Assembly (NCBI RefSeq): GCF_004335085.1
Contig: NZ_RQRS01000005.1
Location: 124,001 to 188,000 of the forward strand
Reading direction: 5' to 3'
Origin: Pedobacter nototheniae
Lineage (GTDB): Bacteria > Bacteroidota > Bacteroidia > Sphingobacteriales > Sphingobacteriaceae
DNA length: 64,000 nt
A model generated the notes under the pieces. That model saw nothing but the letters and a program-made list of their open reading frames with translations, was not told where the DNA came from and did no database searches. Both the position numbers and the translations under genes were made by a program. The first letter of the stretch is position 1. Every line of letters begins with the position of its first letter. Shown piece by piece: positions 9,601-17,211 of the stretch.

Positions 9601-10196
9601 ACATCTGGAACACCCACACGCTGAACATCAGCTGCTTTTAAGGATGTAGCCGATCCCGTAAACAATTTCTTGTTCACATCTTGATATCCTGTAGAAATGG
9701 TTACCTCCTTAAGTTGGTTTATATCTTCTTCCAGCACTACATTAATGGTTGTTTTACCTGAAACCTGAACTTCTTTACTTTTGTACCCAATAAAACTAAA
9801 AATCAGGGTGGCATTTTCTCCTACCTTAATTTGGTAATTGCCTTTACTATCGGTAGAGGCTACAGCTGTGGTTCCTTTTTCACGAATGCTCACACCAGGA
9901 AGTATACTTCCACTTTTATCCTTTACCTGACCATTTACTTGTATAATTGCAAAATAACCAGTTGCATTATTAAACAGTTGTTTATCCTTAACAATAGGTG
10001 TTTTACTGAATATTTCATTAGTAAAACCTTTGATAGGTGTGGCATTCTTTTTATTGAGGTTAATGTTTGGTGATAATCCTGAGGCACTTGTATGCACCAG
10101 TGTTAGAAATAAAATAGCGAATGTTAGCTTCATGCTTCGCCACATTTGCCTGTGCTGCTTTTTATACAGCGCAATGCAATGAATAATATAATTCAT
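6642..10196 (-). CDS. SusC/RagA family TonB-linked outer-membrane transporter
   Basis: 1184 residues. After a signal region comes a carboxypeptidase-like regulatory domain (about residues 90-165, QVKDKSGSILPGVSIREKG). A TonB-dependent plug follows (about 170-310, STGYQDVNKKLFTGSA, then RMLEGQVAGVSVQN and a short VRGATSLSGDNKPLWVVDG stretch), then a 22-strand-type beta barrel ending in aromatic SVSLKLGF. It pairs with SusD downstream to import oligomers or peptides with energy from TonB. The signal sequence is odd: MNYIIHCIALYKKQHRQ precedes the hydrophobic stretch MKLTFAILFLTLVHTSAS, so the start may lie at Met18 or Met22. No ECF sigma or FecR gene stands next to it. Confidence 0.95.
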   Translation of the reverse strand: MNYIIHCIALYKKQHRQMWRSMKLTFAILFLTLVHTSASGLSPNINLNKKNATPIKGFTNEIFSKTPIVKDKQLFNNATGYFAIIQVNGQVKDKSGSILPGVSIREKGTTAVASTDSKGNYQIKVGENATLIFSFIGYKSKEVQVSGKTTINVVLEEDINQLKEVTISTGYQDVNKKLFTGSATSLKAADVQRVGVPDVSRMLEGQVAGVSVQNVSGTFGAAPKIRVRGATSLSGDNKPLWVVDGIILEDIVNISNEQLSTGDASTLIGSSIAGLNADDIESFEILKDAAATASYGARAMNGVIIVTTKKGKNTEGNALVSYSGNFTTFLKPSYNQFDVMNSADQMQVYLDMQNKGWMNHPNVSSEINGGVFRKMYDLMYDYNPQTSQFALKNDAFNRIQFLNRYANANTDWFDVLFRNSLMQDHSISIQAGTAKSKFYASTSYLNDSGWTVGDNVKRFTGNLRGTFDLTDKLQIELITTGSIRDQRSPGTVNQDNNAVTGRAARDFDINPFNYALNTSRTLTPYDENGKREFFVQNYAPFNILTELENNTIKTTLIDLKIQGGIKYKITKDLKYAFNGSYRYVKSDREHSITEYSNAANAYRAYGSQTIIENNRFLYKNPDKPGSLPMVVLPEGGFYNTTYNGLTNYYMRHSLEYDKTFNEDHIFNAFAAVELRSIDKQNRLNNGIGYQFDRGGVPFIIPEYYKQALEANSFPYEMGHNYERYFNYMSRIAYSYKGKYSVNVTGRYDGSNLMGESKTARWLPTWNVSGAWNIDKEEFYGADEHENTTPSQLSKIINRATIRATYGLTASMGSATNSSVILRNQTTRRADVVDKESSLYISNLENSKLTWEKQYETNIGLDLGFLKDRITLSVDFYKRNGFDLIGHLPTAGIGGESLKYANYADMKSKGIEVTLNAKIINQDKFKWSTNLNFGYNKSEITNLEYSPSIFNLITPDGGARLGYPQRALFSIQFDGLEHNTGLPTFINEKGERNARAVYFQSQDLQYLKYEGQVDPKITGGFSNRFSYGNFSLSALVTFSAGNKVRLSPNFSDTYSDLSATSNDFLRRWVSPGDELKTDVPSIADIYIIKNLDGTTKPYNAYNYSSARVADGGFARLKQVMLTYQLPKKWGKPIGATNASISFTGNNVWLIYSDKRLNGQDPEFFSSGGVAMPIPHQYSVSLKLGF

Positions 10197-10631
10197 GTTT
10201 TTGTTTGGGTTGGGGTTAATTGATAAACTATTCGTACAGCTTGTAAAAGCAGTTTGATTCTTAAATACCTTTGATCGCCATCTTCGGTATCTTTAGAGTG
10301 ATTTCATTTTAAATTAAACCTCTTTTTCGTAGTGTTTTTTCATATTAATTGGGTTAAATTGGTTGTATTAATTAATTGTGTGGTATTAAATTTAGTGTAC
10401 CTAAACAGCGGTGCTAATATTAGTTACAGTGGATCAGATTACGGCAGTGATAATACAGAAACTGAATCTTCGATTTAATTACATAAATAGTCATTACAAG
10501 TGAATCAGCGGTTACGCAAATGTACTGCAAAAACATAATCTTCTAATTAAAAGACAGTTAACAATACTAAAAATGATTAATGCAGTCGTTTTGCGTAGTT
10601 TAGTTAAGAAACTAAACCAGAGTATAGAAAT
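10197..10631. other. Long non-coding upstream region of the SusCD operon
   Basis: About 435 bases without a gene between the SusC start and the tRNA terminator. On the minus strand a TACATTTG (10517-10524) matches the -7 consensus TAnnTTTG, about 320 bases upstream of SusC, but without a convincing -33 element. If that promoter is used, the transcript has a long leader. I see no ECF anti-sigma gene, riboswitch or small ORF that I can support. Confidence 0.4.
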
Positions 10632-10664
10632 AAAAAAAGCCTAACTATTAAATAGTTAGGCTTT
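10632..10664 (-). terminator. Intrinsic terminator of tRNA-Leu
   Basis: A perfect 14-bp inverted repeat (10636-10649 with 10651-10664) followed on the minus strand by a run of seven T starts directly after the tRNA 3' end. Confidence 0.85.
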
Positions 10665-10665
10665 G

Positions 10666-10745
10666 TACCCAGCGCCGGAGTCGAACCGGCACGGTTTCCC
10701 ACAGGTGTTTGAGACCAGCGCGTCTACCAATTCCGCCAGCTGGGC
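10666..10745 (-). tRNA. tRNA-Leu (anticodon CAA)
   Basis: 80 bases folding as a class II tRNA. The acceptor arms are GCCCAGC and GCTGGGT with discriminator A (first pair G-U). The D-arm GCGGAATTGGTAGACGC is typical of tRNA-Leu. The anticodon loop is CTCAAAC, and a long variable arm (TGTGGGAAACCGT) precedes the T-arm GCCGG-TTCGACT-CCGGC. The 3' CCA is not encoded. In the anticodon stem CTGGT/ACCTG one pair is T-T rather than Watson-Crick. A promoter and a terminator flank it, so it is a single-gene unit. Confidence 0.93.
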
Positions 10746-10766
10746 ATTTGCTTATTCAGCGGGATG

Positions 10767-10798
10767 CAAATGTATACAACGAAAGCCAAAATCACAAA
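10767..10798 (-). promoter_or_regulatory. Bacteroidota-type promoter of tRNA-Leu
   Basis: On the minus strand TTTG (10795-10798), a 20-base spacer and TACATTTG (10767-10774) match the -33/-7 consensus TTTG/TAnnTTTG. The predicted start is about 15 bases upstream of the tRNA 5' end. Confidence 0.6.
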
Positions 10799-10836
10799 AT
10801 TATTTTAAATTAGATTCAAATAATTGTATAAACAGT

Positions 10837-11148
10837 TTAAATACTGCTATTTGCATTTTCAGGACGTTCGTCTTTTAATTTTCTATCTACAATAAATGGC
10901 GCAAATGGCAACAAAGAGGCCAGAAATATTAAAACAGCTTTACCAAATTTCCATTTTTGTTCTTGCCATGCTAATACTAAGGTTGCCGCATAAAGTACAA
11001 ATAACAAGCCATGTGCCCATCCCGTATATTTAACGGCCAATGGCATGCCTGCAAAATATTTTAAAGGCATAGCAACGAATAATAAAAGAAGATAAGATAT
11101 CCCCTCTGCAACGGCTACTTTACGAAAAATGGAAATTGAACTGTTCAT
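10837..11148 (-). CDS. DUF3817 small integral membrane protein
   Basis: 103 residues with three hydrophobic segments (about 15-37, 46-62, 70-87). The order FRKVAVAEGISYLLLLFVAMPLKY, then GWAHGLLFVLYAATLVLA and a final LLPFAPFIVDRKL is the recognisable pattern of the DUF3817 family of inner-membrane proteins. The conserved EG and H within membrane segments are present. Function is unknown. It begins with ATG at 11148; upstream on the minus strand a TTTG/TACTTTCG pair with 19-base spacing could be its promoter (one mismatch to consensus). Confidence 0.8.
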   Translation of the reverse strand: MNSSISIFRKVAVAEGISYLLLLFVAMPLKYFAGMPLAVKYTGWAHGLLFVLYAATLVLAWQEQKWKFGKAVLIFLASLLPFAPFIVDRKLKDERPENANSSI

Positions 11149-11264
11149 TATCTGATTGTTTTATCTCGAAAGTAAAACAAAGGATTTGCCAAACAAAAAC
11201 TAAAAAATGATTTGACAATACGGTGTTACAACCCGTTCGAAATTAACAGGAAGAATTAATAAAT

Positions 11265-11804
11265 TTAATTTTTCGGCAGACGCTCTCTTATTCTGTTAAT
11301 GTATTTCTGGCGATAAAAAATATCCTTGATAGTACTTAACTTTTCCGCAGCATCAGCATTGGTTTCGTTATAAGAATCTGTTAAAGCAGATAAATCATCG
11401 TTTAATTTCTGCTCAATGGTATCTACTTCCTTCCTTACTTCTAAAAGTTTAGCCGCATTAGGTTCAAATTCCAAATCCATCAAAACTTCGTTTACATCCA
11501 TCATTTCCATTAAAAATGATTGCGGCAACTGATAGCCTTCATCGGTTTCTACAATACCTTTTAACTCTAACACATATTTTAAACGCTTTGCGGGATTACT
11601 TAAAGTTTGATATGCCTTATTATTTAAAGTAGAAAGATCTAAAACCTCTTGCTGTTTTTCTTCACTTTCATTGGCATAAAAATCGGGATGGTATTTTTTA
11701 CTGAAGGCATAAAACTTTGCCTTTACAGCATTTATATCAGGATTAAATTGAACAGGTAATTCGTAAAACTCAAAATAGTTGGGAAGTTGTTTTTTCTCTA
11801 CCAT
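11265..11804 (-). CDS. hscB: HscB-type J-domain co-chaperone for Fe-S cluster assembly
   Basis: 179 residues, the usual HscB length. The N-terminal J-domain (about 8-80) contains the invariant KYHPDF tripeptide HPD that stimulates the ATPase of an Hsp70 partner, followed by LNNKAYQTLSNPAKRLKYVLELKG, typical of HscB rather than DnaJ. The C-terminal half is a helical bundle (SFLMEMMDVNEVLMDLEF, with the MDVNE motif that contacts IscU-like scaffolds). No G/F region or zinc fingers are present. No isc genes are adjacent. Cytosolic role in delivering the scaffold to HscA/DnaK is from family knowledge. Confidence 0.88.
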   Translation of the reverse strand: MVEKKQLPNYFEFYELPVQFNPDINAVKAKFYAFSKKYHPDFYANESEEKQQEVLDLSTLNNKAYQTLSNPAKRLKYVLELKGIVETDEGYQLPQSFLMEMMDVNEVLMDLEFEPNAAKLLEVRKEVDTIEQKLNDDLSALTDSYNETNADAAEKLSTIKDIFYRQKYINRIRERLPKN

Positions 11805-11817
11805 AGGTTATGTACAT

Positions 11818-11868
11818 TAAAAAAGCCGCAGGTGTATTCATTGAAAAACAATTAAACACACCTGCGGC
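11818..11868 (-). terminator. Intrinsic terminator after rseP
   Basis: An inverted repeat GCCGCAGGTGT/ACACCTGCGGC (11825-11835, 11858-11868) encloses a second small stem ATTG/CAAT and is followed on the minus strand by six T. It lies between the rseP stop and the hscB start. Confidence 0.85.
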
Positions 11869-11882
11869 AATATATAAATTTG

Positions 11883-13199
11883 TTATTTACCGAACGATTT
11901 TAAGATATCATTTCCAAAGGCAAATACCATTAAGCCAATTAAAATTACAAATCCCACCATTTGCGCTCTTTCAAGCACTTTTTCGCTCACTGGTTTACGC
12001 TGAATCATTTCTATCAAAAGAAACACAACATGACCACCATCTAAGCCTGGAATCGGCAGTAAATTCATAAAAGCCAAGGCCATTGAAATTAATCCTGTTA
12101 AAGTCCAAAAATTAATCCAATCAAAAGTGCTACCATAAACTTTAGCTATGCCAACTGGGCTGCTAATATTTCTTGCACTTATCTTACCTGTAATCATTTT
12201 ACCAATACCTTTTGCGTTATCGGCAAATGTGCTCCAAGCCATATTTACACCTACTGGAAACGCTGCGAAGAAGCCATAAGTAGTTTTAGTACGTTTAATT
12301 TCCTTAATATTACCTAAATAACCTATTGTACCGGTGGTATCTACATTAACGGTTAATTCCATCGGTTTGCCAGCTCTAACGATAGATAAGCTTGCGCTTT
12401 TACCCTTTTTCTTAGCTAAAACAGGCTTCACTTCATCCTGATAAATTACAGGAACACCATCTACTTCAGTAATTTTATCACCAATTTTTAAGCCTGCTTT
12501 TTCAGCGGGGCTTCCTTTTATAACGGTATCAACAATATTTTTTAAACGAGGCTCTACAAAAAGTGCTTTACCATCTTTCAACTGATCTAAAAAGTTATCG
12601 GGGATTTTAATCTCAAGCGTTTTATCACCGCGAAAAACGGTTAGAGTAGTGCCGCCCATTAAGACCTTAGAACTCTTAATTTCATCGAATTTAATAACCT
12701 TAATCCCGTTGATGGCTAAAATTTTATCGCCATTTTTAAGGCCAATATCCGAAGCAACTTTACCTACCTGAATACCGTTTACAACAGCACTGTTAGGCGT
12801 AAACGTTTTGCCATATTTAAAGGTAAGCATCCAAAAAATAATAATGCCTACGATAACATTTACAATAATACCACCTAGCATTACAATTAAACGCTGCCAT
12901 GCTGGTTTAGATCGAAATTCCCATGGCTGAGCTGGTTGTGCCATTTGCTCAGTATCCATACTCTCATCAATCATCCCGGCAATTTTAACATAACCACCCA
13001 AAGGCAACCATCCAACGCCGTATTCTACATCACCTTTTTTGAAACTGAATAGTTTAAAACCCCATGCATCAAAAAACAAATAAAATTTTTCCACTTTAAT
13101 ACCAAACGCCCTTGCAGCCAGAAAATGCCCTAATTCGTGTAAGATTACTAATAAAGACAATCCGAGCAAAAGCTGCCCCGCCATAATCAATCCATTCAT
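11883..13199 (-). CDS. rseP: RIP metalloprotease RseP (site-2 protease)
   Basis: 438 residues. The first membrane helix carries the zinc motif VILHELGHFLAAR (HExxH), and the last third carries LPIPGLDGGHVVF, the second metal-binding element with the Asp ligand. Between them are one clear PDZ domain (KAGLKIGDKITEVDGVPV) and a degenerate copy before it (VASDIGLKNGDKILAINGIKV). These are the hallmarks of membrane site-2 proteases that cleave anti-sigma factors inside the bilayer and clear signal peptides. It starts 29 bases after dxr, a pairing conserved in many bacteria, and ends at a strong terminator. Confidence 0.95.
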   Translation of the reverse strand: MNGLIMAGQLLLGLSLLVILHELGHFLAARAFGIKVEKFYLFFDAWGFKLFSFKKGDVEYGVGWLPLGGYVKIAGMIDESMDTEQMAQPAQPWEFRSKPAWQRLIVMLGGIIVNVIVGIIIFWMLTFKYGKTFTPNSAVVNGIQVGKVASDIGLKNGDKILAINGIKVIKFDEIKSSKVLMGGTTLTVFRGDKTLEIKIPDNFLDQLKDGKALFVEPRLKNIVDTVIKGSPAEKAGLKIGDKITEVDGVPVIYQDEVKPVLAKKKGKSASLSIVRAGKPMELTVNVDTTGTIGYLGNIKEIKRTKTTYGFFAAFPVGVNMAWSTFADNAKGIGKMITGKISARNISSPVGIAKVYGSTFDWINFWTLTGLISMALAFMNLLPIPGLDGGHVVFLLIEMIQRKPVSEKVLERAQMVGFVILIGLMVFAFGNDILKSFGK

Positions 13200-13228
13200 A
13201 TTCTCTTATAAAATTTTTATGTTAGATG

Positions 13229-14416
13229 TTAAACTATACTTTTTGTTACTAATTCTGCCGCTAAGATACGGCTATGTTTGTCAGTTTCTAAATAATCGCT
13301 TAATTGCGGTTTCTCCAGAAATTCGATTTCTTCCATGCATTGCTGAATCACATCGCTCATTTCCAAGAAACCAATTTTATCATTTAAAAATGCTTCAACA
13401 ACAATTTCATTTGCTGCATTTAAAATACAAGGCATATTACCTCCTTTTTTCAGAGATTCAAAAGCTAAATTTAAATTTCTAAAGGTTTGCTTATCGGCTT
13501 TTTGAAAGCTAAAGTTTGGATAATCCAGAAAGTTAAAACGCTTAAAATTGTTTTTTAGCCTATTTGGATAAGTTAAAGCATACTGAATGGGTAATTTCAT
13601 ATCAGGAACGCCCATTTGCGCTTTCATCGAGCCATCTGTAAACTGAACCAAAGAATGTACAATAGATTGTGGATGTACAATTACATCAATTTGATCTACA
13701 TTTAGATTAAAAAGCCACTTGGCCTCAATTACTTCAAGTCCTTTGTTCATTAACGAAGCAGAATCTATAGTAATTTTTGCTCCCATTACCCAATTAGGGT
13801 GCTTTAAAGCTTGTTCTTTTTTAACTATCGAAAGAAAATCTCTATCTTTTCCTAAAAAAGGGCCACCTGAAGCGGTAAGGTAAATTTTTTCAATTTCATT
13901 TTGTTCCTCTCCTACTAAGCATTGAAAAATTGCCGAATGCTCGGAATCAACCGGAAGGATTTTCACCTGATTTTCTGCTGCCAATTGTGTTATTAATTCT
14001 CCGGCAACAACAAGAGTTTCCTTATTTGCTAAAGCAATATTTTTTCCGGCTTTAATTGCAGCAATTGTTGGCTTTAAGCCTACTGACCCCATTAAAGCGG
14101 TTAAAACAATATCCGCTGTAGCTTGAGCAGCAACTTCAGTAAGTGCATTCTCACCGGCTAATACTTTAATATTATGCGTAGAAAGTGCTTGCTTAACTTC
14201 ACTATATTTGCTTTCATCACAAATTACAACAGCTTCAGGTTTAAACTCTAATGCTTGTTGAATTAATAATTTGGAATTGGTTAGAGCGGATAATACAGAA
14301 ACTTTAAAAATAGTAGGATTATCTCTGATCACTTCCAACGCCTGCGTACCTACACTTCCTGTAGAACCTAAAATGGTTATATTTTTTACAGCTTGCTGTA
14401 TTGTTGTATTGTTCAA
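13229..14416 (-). CDS. dxr: 1-deoxy-D-xylulose-5-phosphate reductoisomerase
   Basis: 395 residues. Catalyses the NADPH-dependent conversion of DXP to 2-C-methyl-D-erythritol 4-phosphate, the committed step of the MEP isoprenoid pathway. The N-terminus has the nucleotide motif ITILGSTGSVGTQAL. The active-site regions LANKETLVVAGE, LPVDSEHSAIFQCL, LTASGGPF and the NKGLEVIEAKWLF helix are all intact, as is the flexible-loop HPQSIVHSLVQF. The ATG lies in front of a short untranslated stretch. It is the first gene of a two-gene unit with rseP. Confidence 0.96.
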   Translation of the reverse strand: MNNTTIQQAVKNITILGSTGSVGTQALEVIRDNPTIFKVSVLSALTNSKLLIQQALEFKPEAVVICDESKYSEVKQALSTHNIKVLAGENALTEVAAQATADIVLTALMGSVGLKPTIAAIKAGKNIALANKETLVVAGELITQLAAENQVKILPVDSEHSAIFQCLVGEEQNEIEKIYLTASGGPFLGKDRDFLSIVKKEQALKHPNWVMGAKITIDSASLMNKGLEVIEAKWLFNLNVDQIDVIVHPQSIVHSLVQFTDGSMKAQMGVPDMKLPIQYALTYPNRLKNNFKRFNFLDYPNFSFQKADKQTFRNLNLAFESLKKGGNMPCILNAANEIVVEAFLNDKIGFLEMSDVIQQCMEEIEFLEKPQLSDYLETDKHSRILAAELVTKSIV

Positions 14417-14451
14417 ATTGTTTTTCTTTCTCTCGGGATAAAATTTAATTA

Positions 14452-14827
14452 TTAAATCTTTAACCTTTCGTTTGTAAACTTTATTAATTGGTGTATTTCT
14501 TTTGGTAGAATTTCTAAAATTGCAAAAATCTTTGAATAAGTTTCAACATTAATCAATTTTCTCACTTTCGCCTCTCGTTCCAATCAAAACACTCTTTAAC
14601 TGAGCCAAAACTATATAATAAAATTTGACTTTATCTTTCTTGTGGTATCTTCCAAAACCTTCTGCAATATTTGCTGAAATAGAATCTACAGCATTAACGA
14701 ATTGCTGTCCTATCGAGTATTTAGCGAAATTATCCCAATTAGATGTTATTTCCCATACCAAATTACCTAAATGAAAAGACTTTGTATAAGCTGTTATTTG
14801 ATTTAATTGCAAATAATTTTTTTCCAT
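14452..14827 (-). pseudogene. Four-helix-bundle protein (23S rRNA IVS-type family), frameshifted
   Basis: The intact N-terminal 80 residues (ATG at 14827) contain FVNAVDSISANIAEGFGR, the signature of the small four-helix-bundle proteins first seen in 23S rRNA intervening sequences. The frame then degenerates and stops at 14549. The expected continuation is readable only in other frames: DWNE in one frame, then KVRKLINVETYSKIFAILEI and LPKEIHQLIKFTNERLKI in a third, ending with a stop at 14452. Two single-base losses explain this, one in the T run at about 14586-14589 and one at about 14570-14574. The repaired product would be about 125 residues, the family's normal length. A sequencing error at both sites cannot be excluded. 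Function of the family is unknown. Confidence 0.7.
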
Positions 14828-14871
14828 TTTTCATATTTTACACATTGCTCAGCAATTAAATAATTTAGCAA

Positions 14872-16371
14872 TTAAGCAATAAACTTCTCTAAAGCATCTG
14901 CCAACTTTCTATCGTTGCTCAACCTTGGTACTTTATTTTGACCGCCCAATTTACCTTCGCTTCTCATATAGTTTACGAAAGCATCTTTCTGCAAAGTACG
15001 AATAATAAGCGGCTGTAAAATACTTCCTTCAATGAGGTCAAAATAATAAATATTTTTCTTTTGTAAAGCTTCATCAACCTTTTTGCTAAAAGCAACCAAA
15101 TCTTTCGGCAAGGTAGAAAACTCCACAAACCATTCGTGATAAGGCAAATTGCTATCTTTTGGATTGATTTGAGGAGCAACAGTAAACTCTGTGATCTCCA
15201 CATTTTCTTCGTTCGCAACACTTAAAAGTGCGTGTTCTACCTCTTCGCCAATTACGTGCTCGCCAAAGGCAGAAATAAAATGTTTAATCCGACCAGAAAC
15301 AACAATTTTGTATGGGTTTTTAGAAACAAACTTAACAGTATCGCCAATGCTATACCCCCATAAACCAGCATTTGTATTCATCACTAAAGCATAATTGGTA
15401 TCAAGTTCTACTTCTCCAAGCGACAATCTAGTTGGATTATCATTATAATACTCATCTGCGGGAATAAATTCATAGAAAATACCTGCATCAGCTAATAAAA
15501 GTAAGCCTTTATCTTTTTGTGAGTCCTGATAAGCAATAAAACCTTCAGATGCTGGGTAGGTCTCTATTGAATCTATCTTCTTGCCAATGCTTTGTTCTAT
15601 TTTAGCCCGATATGGCTCGAAATTTACACCACCGTAAATAAATAAGCTAAAGTTTTTAAAGATCTCTGCAATCTTTTTTCCATTTGTTTTTTCTGAAAGC
15701 TTATCGAAATACATCTGAACCCAGGGTGGAATGCCCGAAATCAAAGTCATGTTTTCATTTAAAGTCTCATCAACAATGGCATCTACCTTATCTTCCCAAT
15801 CTTCTATACAATTAGTTTGATAAGATGGTAATCTATTTTTTTGCAAGTAGGCCGGCACATGATGCGCAACAATTCCCGAAAGTCTACCGATATTAATTCC
15901 ATATTTCTCCGTTAAAACAGGACTTCCCTGAAGAAAAATCATTTTACCATTAACAAAATCAGTTTTACCTGTTTCATTTATATAGGTTAAAATGGCATTT
16001 CTGGCAGCTTTAATGTGCTCAGGCATCGATTCTTTCGAAAGTGGAATGTATTTAACACCTGACGTAGTGCCCGAAGTTTTGGCAAAATAAAGTGGCTTTC
16101 CTTTCCATAAAACATTCTCTTCGCCCGCCACAACACGATCTACATAAGGCTTTAAATCTTCATAATCACGAATAGGCACATACTTTTTAAAGTCTGCGTA
16201 AGTTTTTATGCTTGCAAAATAATGGTCTTTACCAAATGCAGTATTGGCTGCGCTTTGAACTAATTTTTGGAGGATTTTATTTTGAGCTTCAACGGCATTA
16301 AATTTCCATTTATTAATCTGCCTTACTGCAAATGCTGCAAACGGTTTGCTTAATGCTGCTTTTAATCCCAT
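14872..16371 (-). CDS. GH3-family acyl-adenylate-forming enzyme
   Basis: 499 residues matching the GH3 (auxin-responsive promoter) family, adenylate-forming enzymes that join a carboxylic acid to an amine or amino acid in plants. The ATP-binding loop is FAKTSGTTSGVKYIPLS (about residue 104). Later adenylation motifs include FIYGGVNFEPYR, ETYPASEGFIAYQD and the YSIGDTVKFVSKNPYKIVVSGR hinge with the conserved Asp and Arg. Bacterial members have no settled substrate. It stands at the 3' end of a run containing a membrane protein and two glycosyltransferases. Confidence 0.85.
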   Translation of the reverse strand: MGLKAALSKPFAAFAVRQINKWKFNAVEAQNKILQKLVQSAANTAFGKDHYFASIKTYADFKKYVPIRDYEDLKPYVDRVVAGEENVLWKGKPLYFAKTSGTTSGVKYIPLSKESMPEHIKAARNAILTYINETGKTDFVNGKMIFLQGSPVLTEKYGINIGRLSGIVAHHVPAYLQKNRLPSYQTNCIEDWEDKVDAIVDETLNENMTLISGIPPWVQMYFDKLSEKTNGKKIAEIFKNFSLFIYGGVNFEPYRAKIEQSIGKKIDSIETYPASEGFIAYQDSQKDKGLLLLADAGIFYEFIPADEYYNDNPTRLSLGEVELDTNYALVMNTNAGLWGYSIGDTVKFVSKNPYKIVVSGRIKHFISAFGEHVIGEEVEHALLSVANEENVEITEFTVAPQINPKDSNLPYHEWFVEFSTLPKDLVAFSKKVDEALQKKNIYYFDLIEGSILQPLIIRTLQKDAFVNYMRSEGKLGGQNKVPRLSNDRKLADALEKFIA

Positions 16372-16422
16372 GTAATAATGATTGAATGATAGTGTAACTG
16401 AATGACAGAATGCCGTTTTCTA

Positions 16423-17211
16423 CTACACTATATTATGTAAAATATCTGGATGCTCATCGCCTTTATATTCATCCATTAACTTACGGTAAACTACCGTTAA
16501 AGCTACTGACGATAAAGGAACGATGATAAATGAACTTAATATATTTACAATAAAAGCAACTAATGGCCATTGTAAATAATTTAACAAAAGATAGATCAAG
16601 TAACCACCGCCAAGAATAACCAACAGCAAAAGTATTTTAGTGAAATTCCCTTTTGTAGTGGCTAAACTTAATTTTATAGATTCGAATGGTTTTGAATTTT
16701 TGTCAATAATAAAAAACGGGAAAAAGGAAATTCTTAACCAGGTAATAAAAATGGCTATAATACCGACAGAAATGGCTACATTTTTAACAATTTCGAGATT
16801 GATACCTGTATAAATAAAAGGAAATGCAATTAGGATAACCACCAAATAAACTCCGAAAATACAACCAATAAAGTATAAGGTGGCTACTAAAAACCTGATA
16901 ATTTGTTGTCTTGTAGGCAAAGTATCCACAATTTTAACATCACCTTGTTCATCATCCATTAAGTGGAAAATGTATTTAAATAAAGAAAGATTGATGGTAA
17001 AGTAGAGCATAATAAAGATAAAAACCATTAAAACACTGAGCACTTTGCTTACATCTTTAATAAAAAAGGCCATTAAACTAGAAGCACTAGCGGTAATAAA
17101 CATTAAAAAACATAGCGTAGCTATAGAGAAATAATGTTTTTTAGTAATGCCCCAAGCTTTACGAATTACTTCGTTAACGGCAAATGTACTTTCTTTTAGA
17201 TAACTGATCAT
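16423..17211 (-). CDS. Multi-pass membrane protein of unknown function
   Basis: 262 residues with about six hydrophobic segments (near 28-50, 58-80, 108-135, 145-165, 195-213, 220-245), mostly Ile/Leu/Phe-rich, no signal peptide and a short polar C-terminus. The arrangement of paired helices separated by an amphipathic stretch (KPFESIKLSLATTKGNFTKI) recalls the DUF975/GlpQ-membrane-domain-like proteins, but I do not recognise the family firmly. It overlaps the preceding glycosyltransferase by 4 bases, which implies translational coupling and a related envelope role. Confidence 0.7.
   Translation of the reverse strand: MISYLKESTFAVNEVIRKAWGITKKHYFSIATLCFLMFITASASSLMAFFIKDVSKVLSVLMVFIFIMLYFTINLSLFKYIFHLMDDEQGDVKIVDTLPTRQQIIRFLVATLYFIGCIFGVYLVVILIAFPFIYTGINLEIVKNVAISVGIIAIFITWLRISFFPFFIIDKNSKPFESIKLSLATTKGNFTKILLLLVILGGGYLIYLLLNYLQWPLVAFIVNILSSFIIVPLSSVALTVVYRKLMDEYKGDEHPDILHNIV

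Noticed and set aside
2941..10196. SusCD cluster as the uptake system for the fucose operon
   Set aside because: It is about 40 kb away, has no fucose genes nearby and carries a peptidase instead of glycosidases; no link can be seen.
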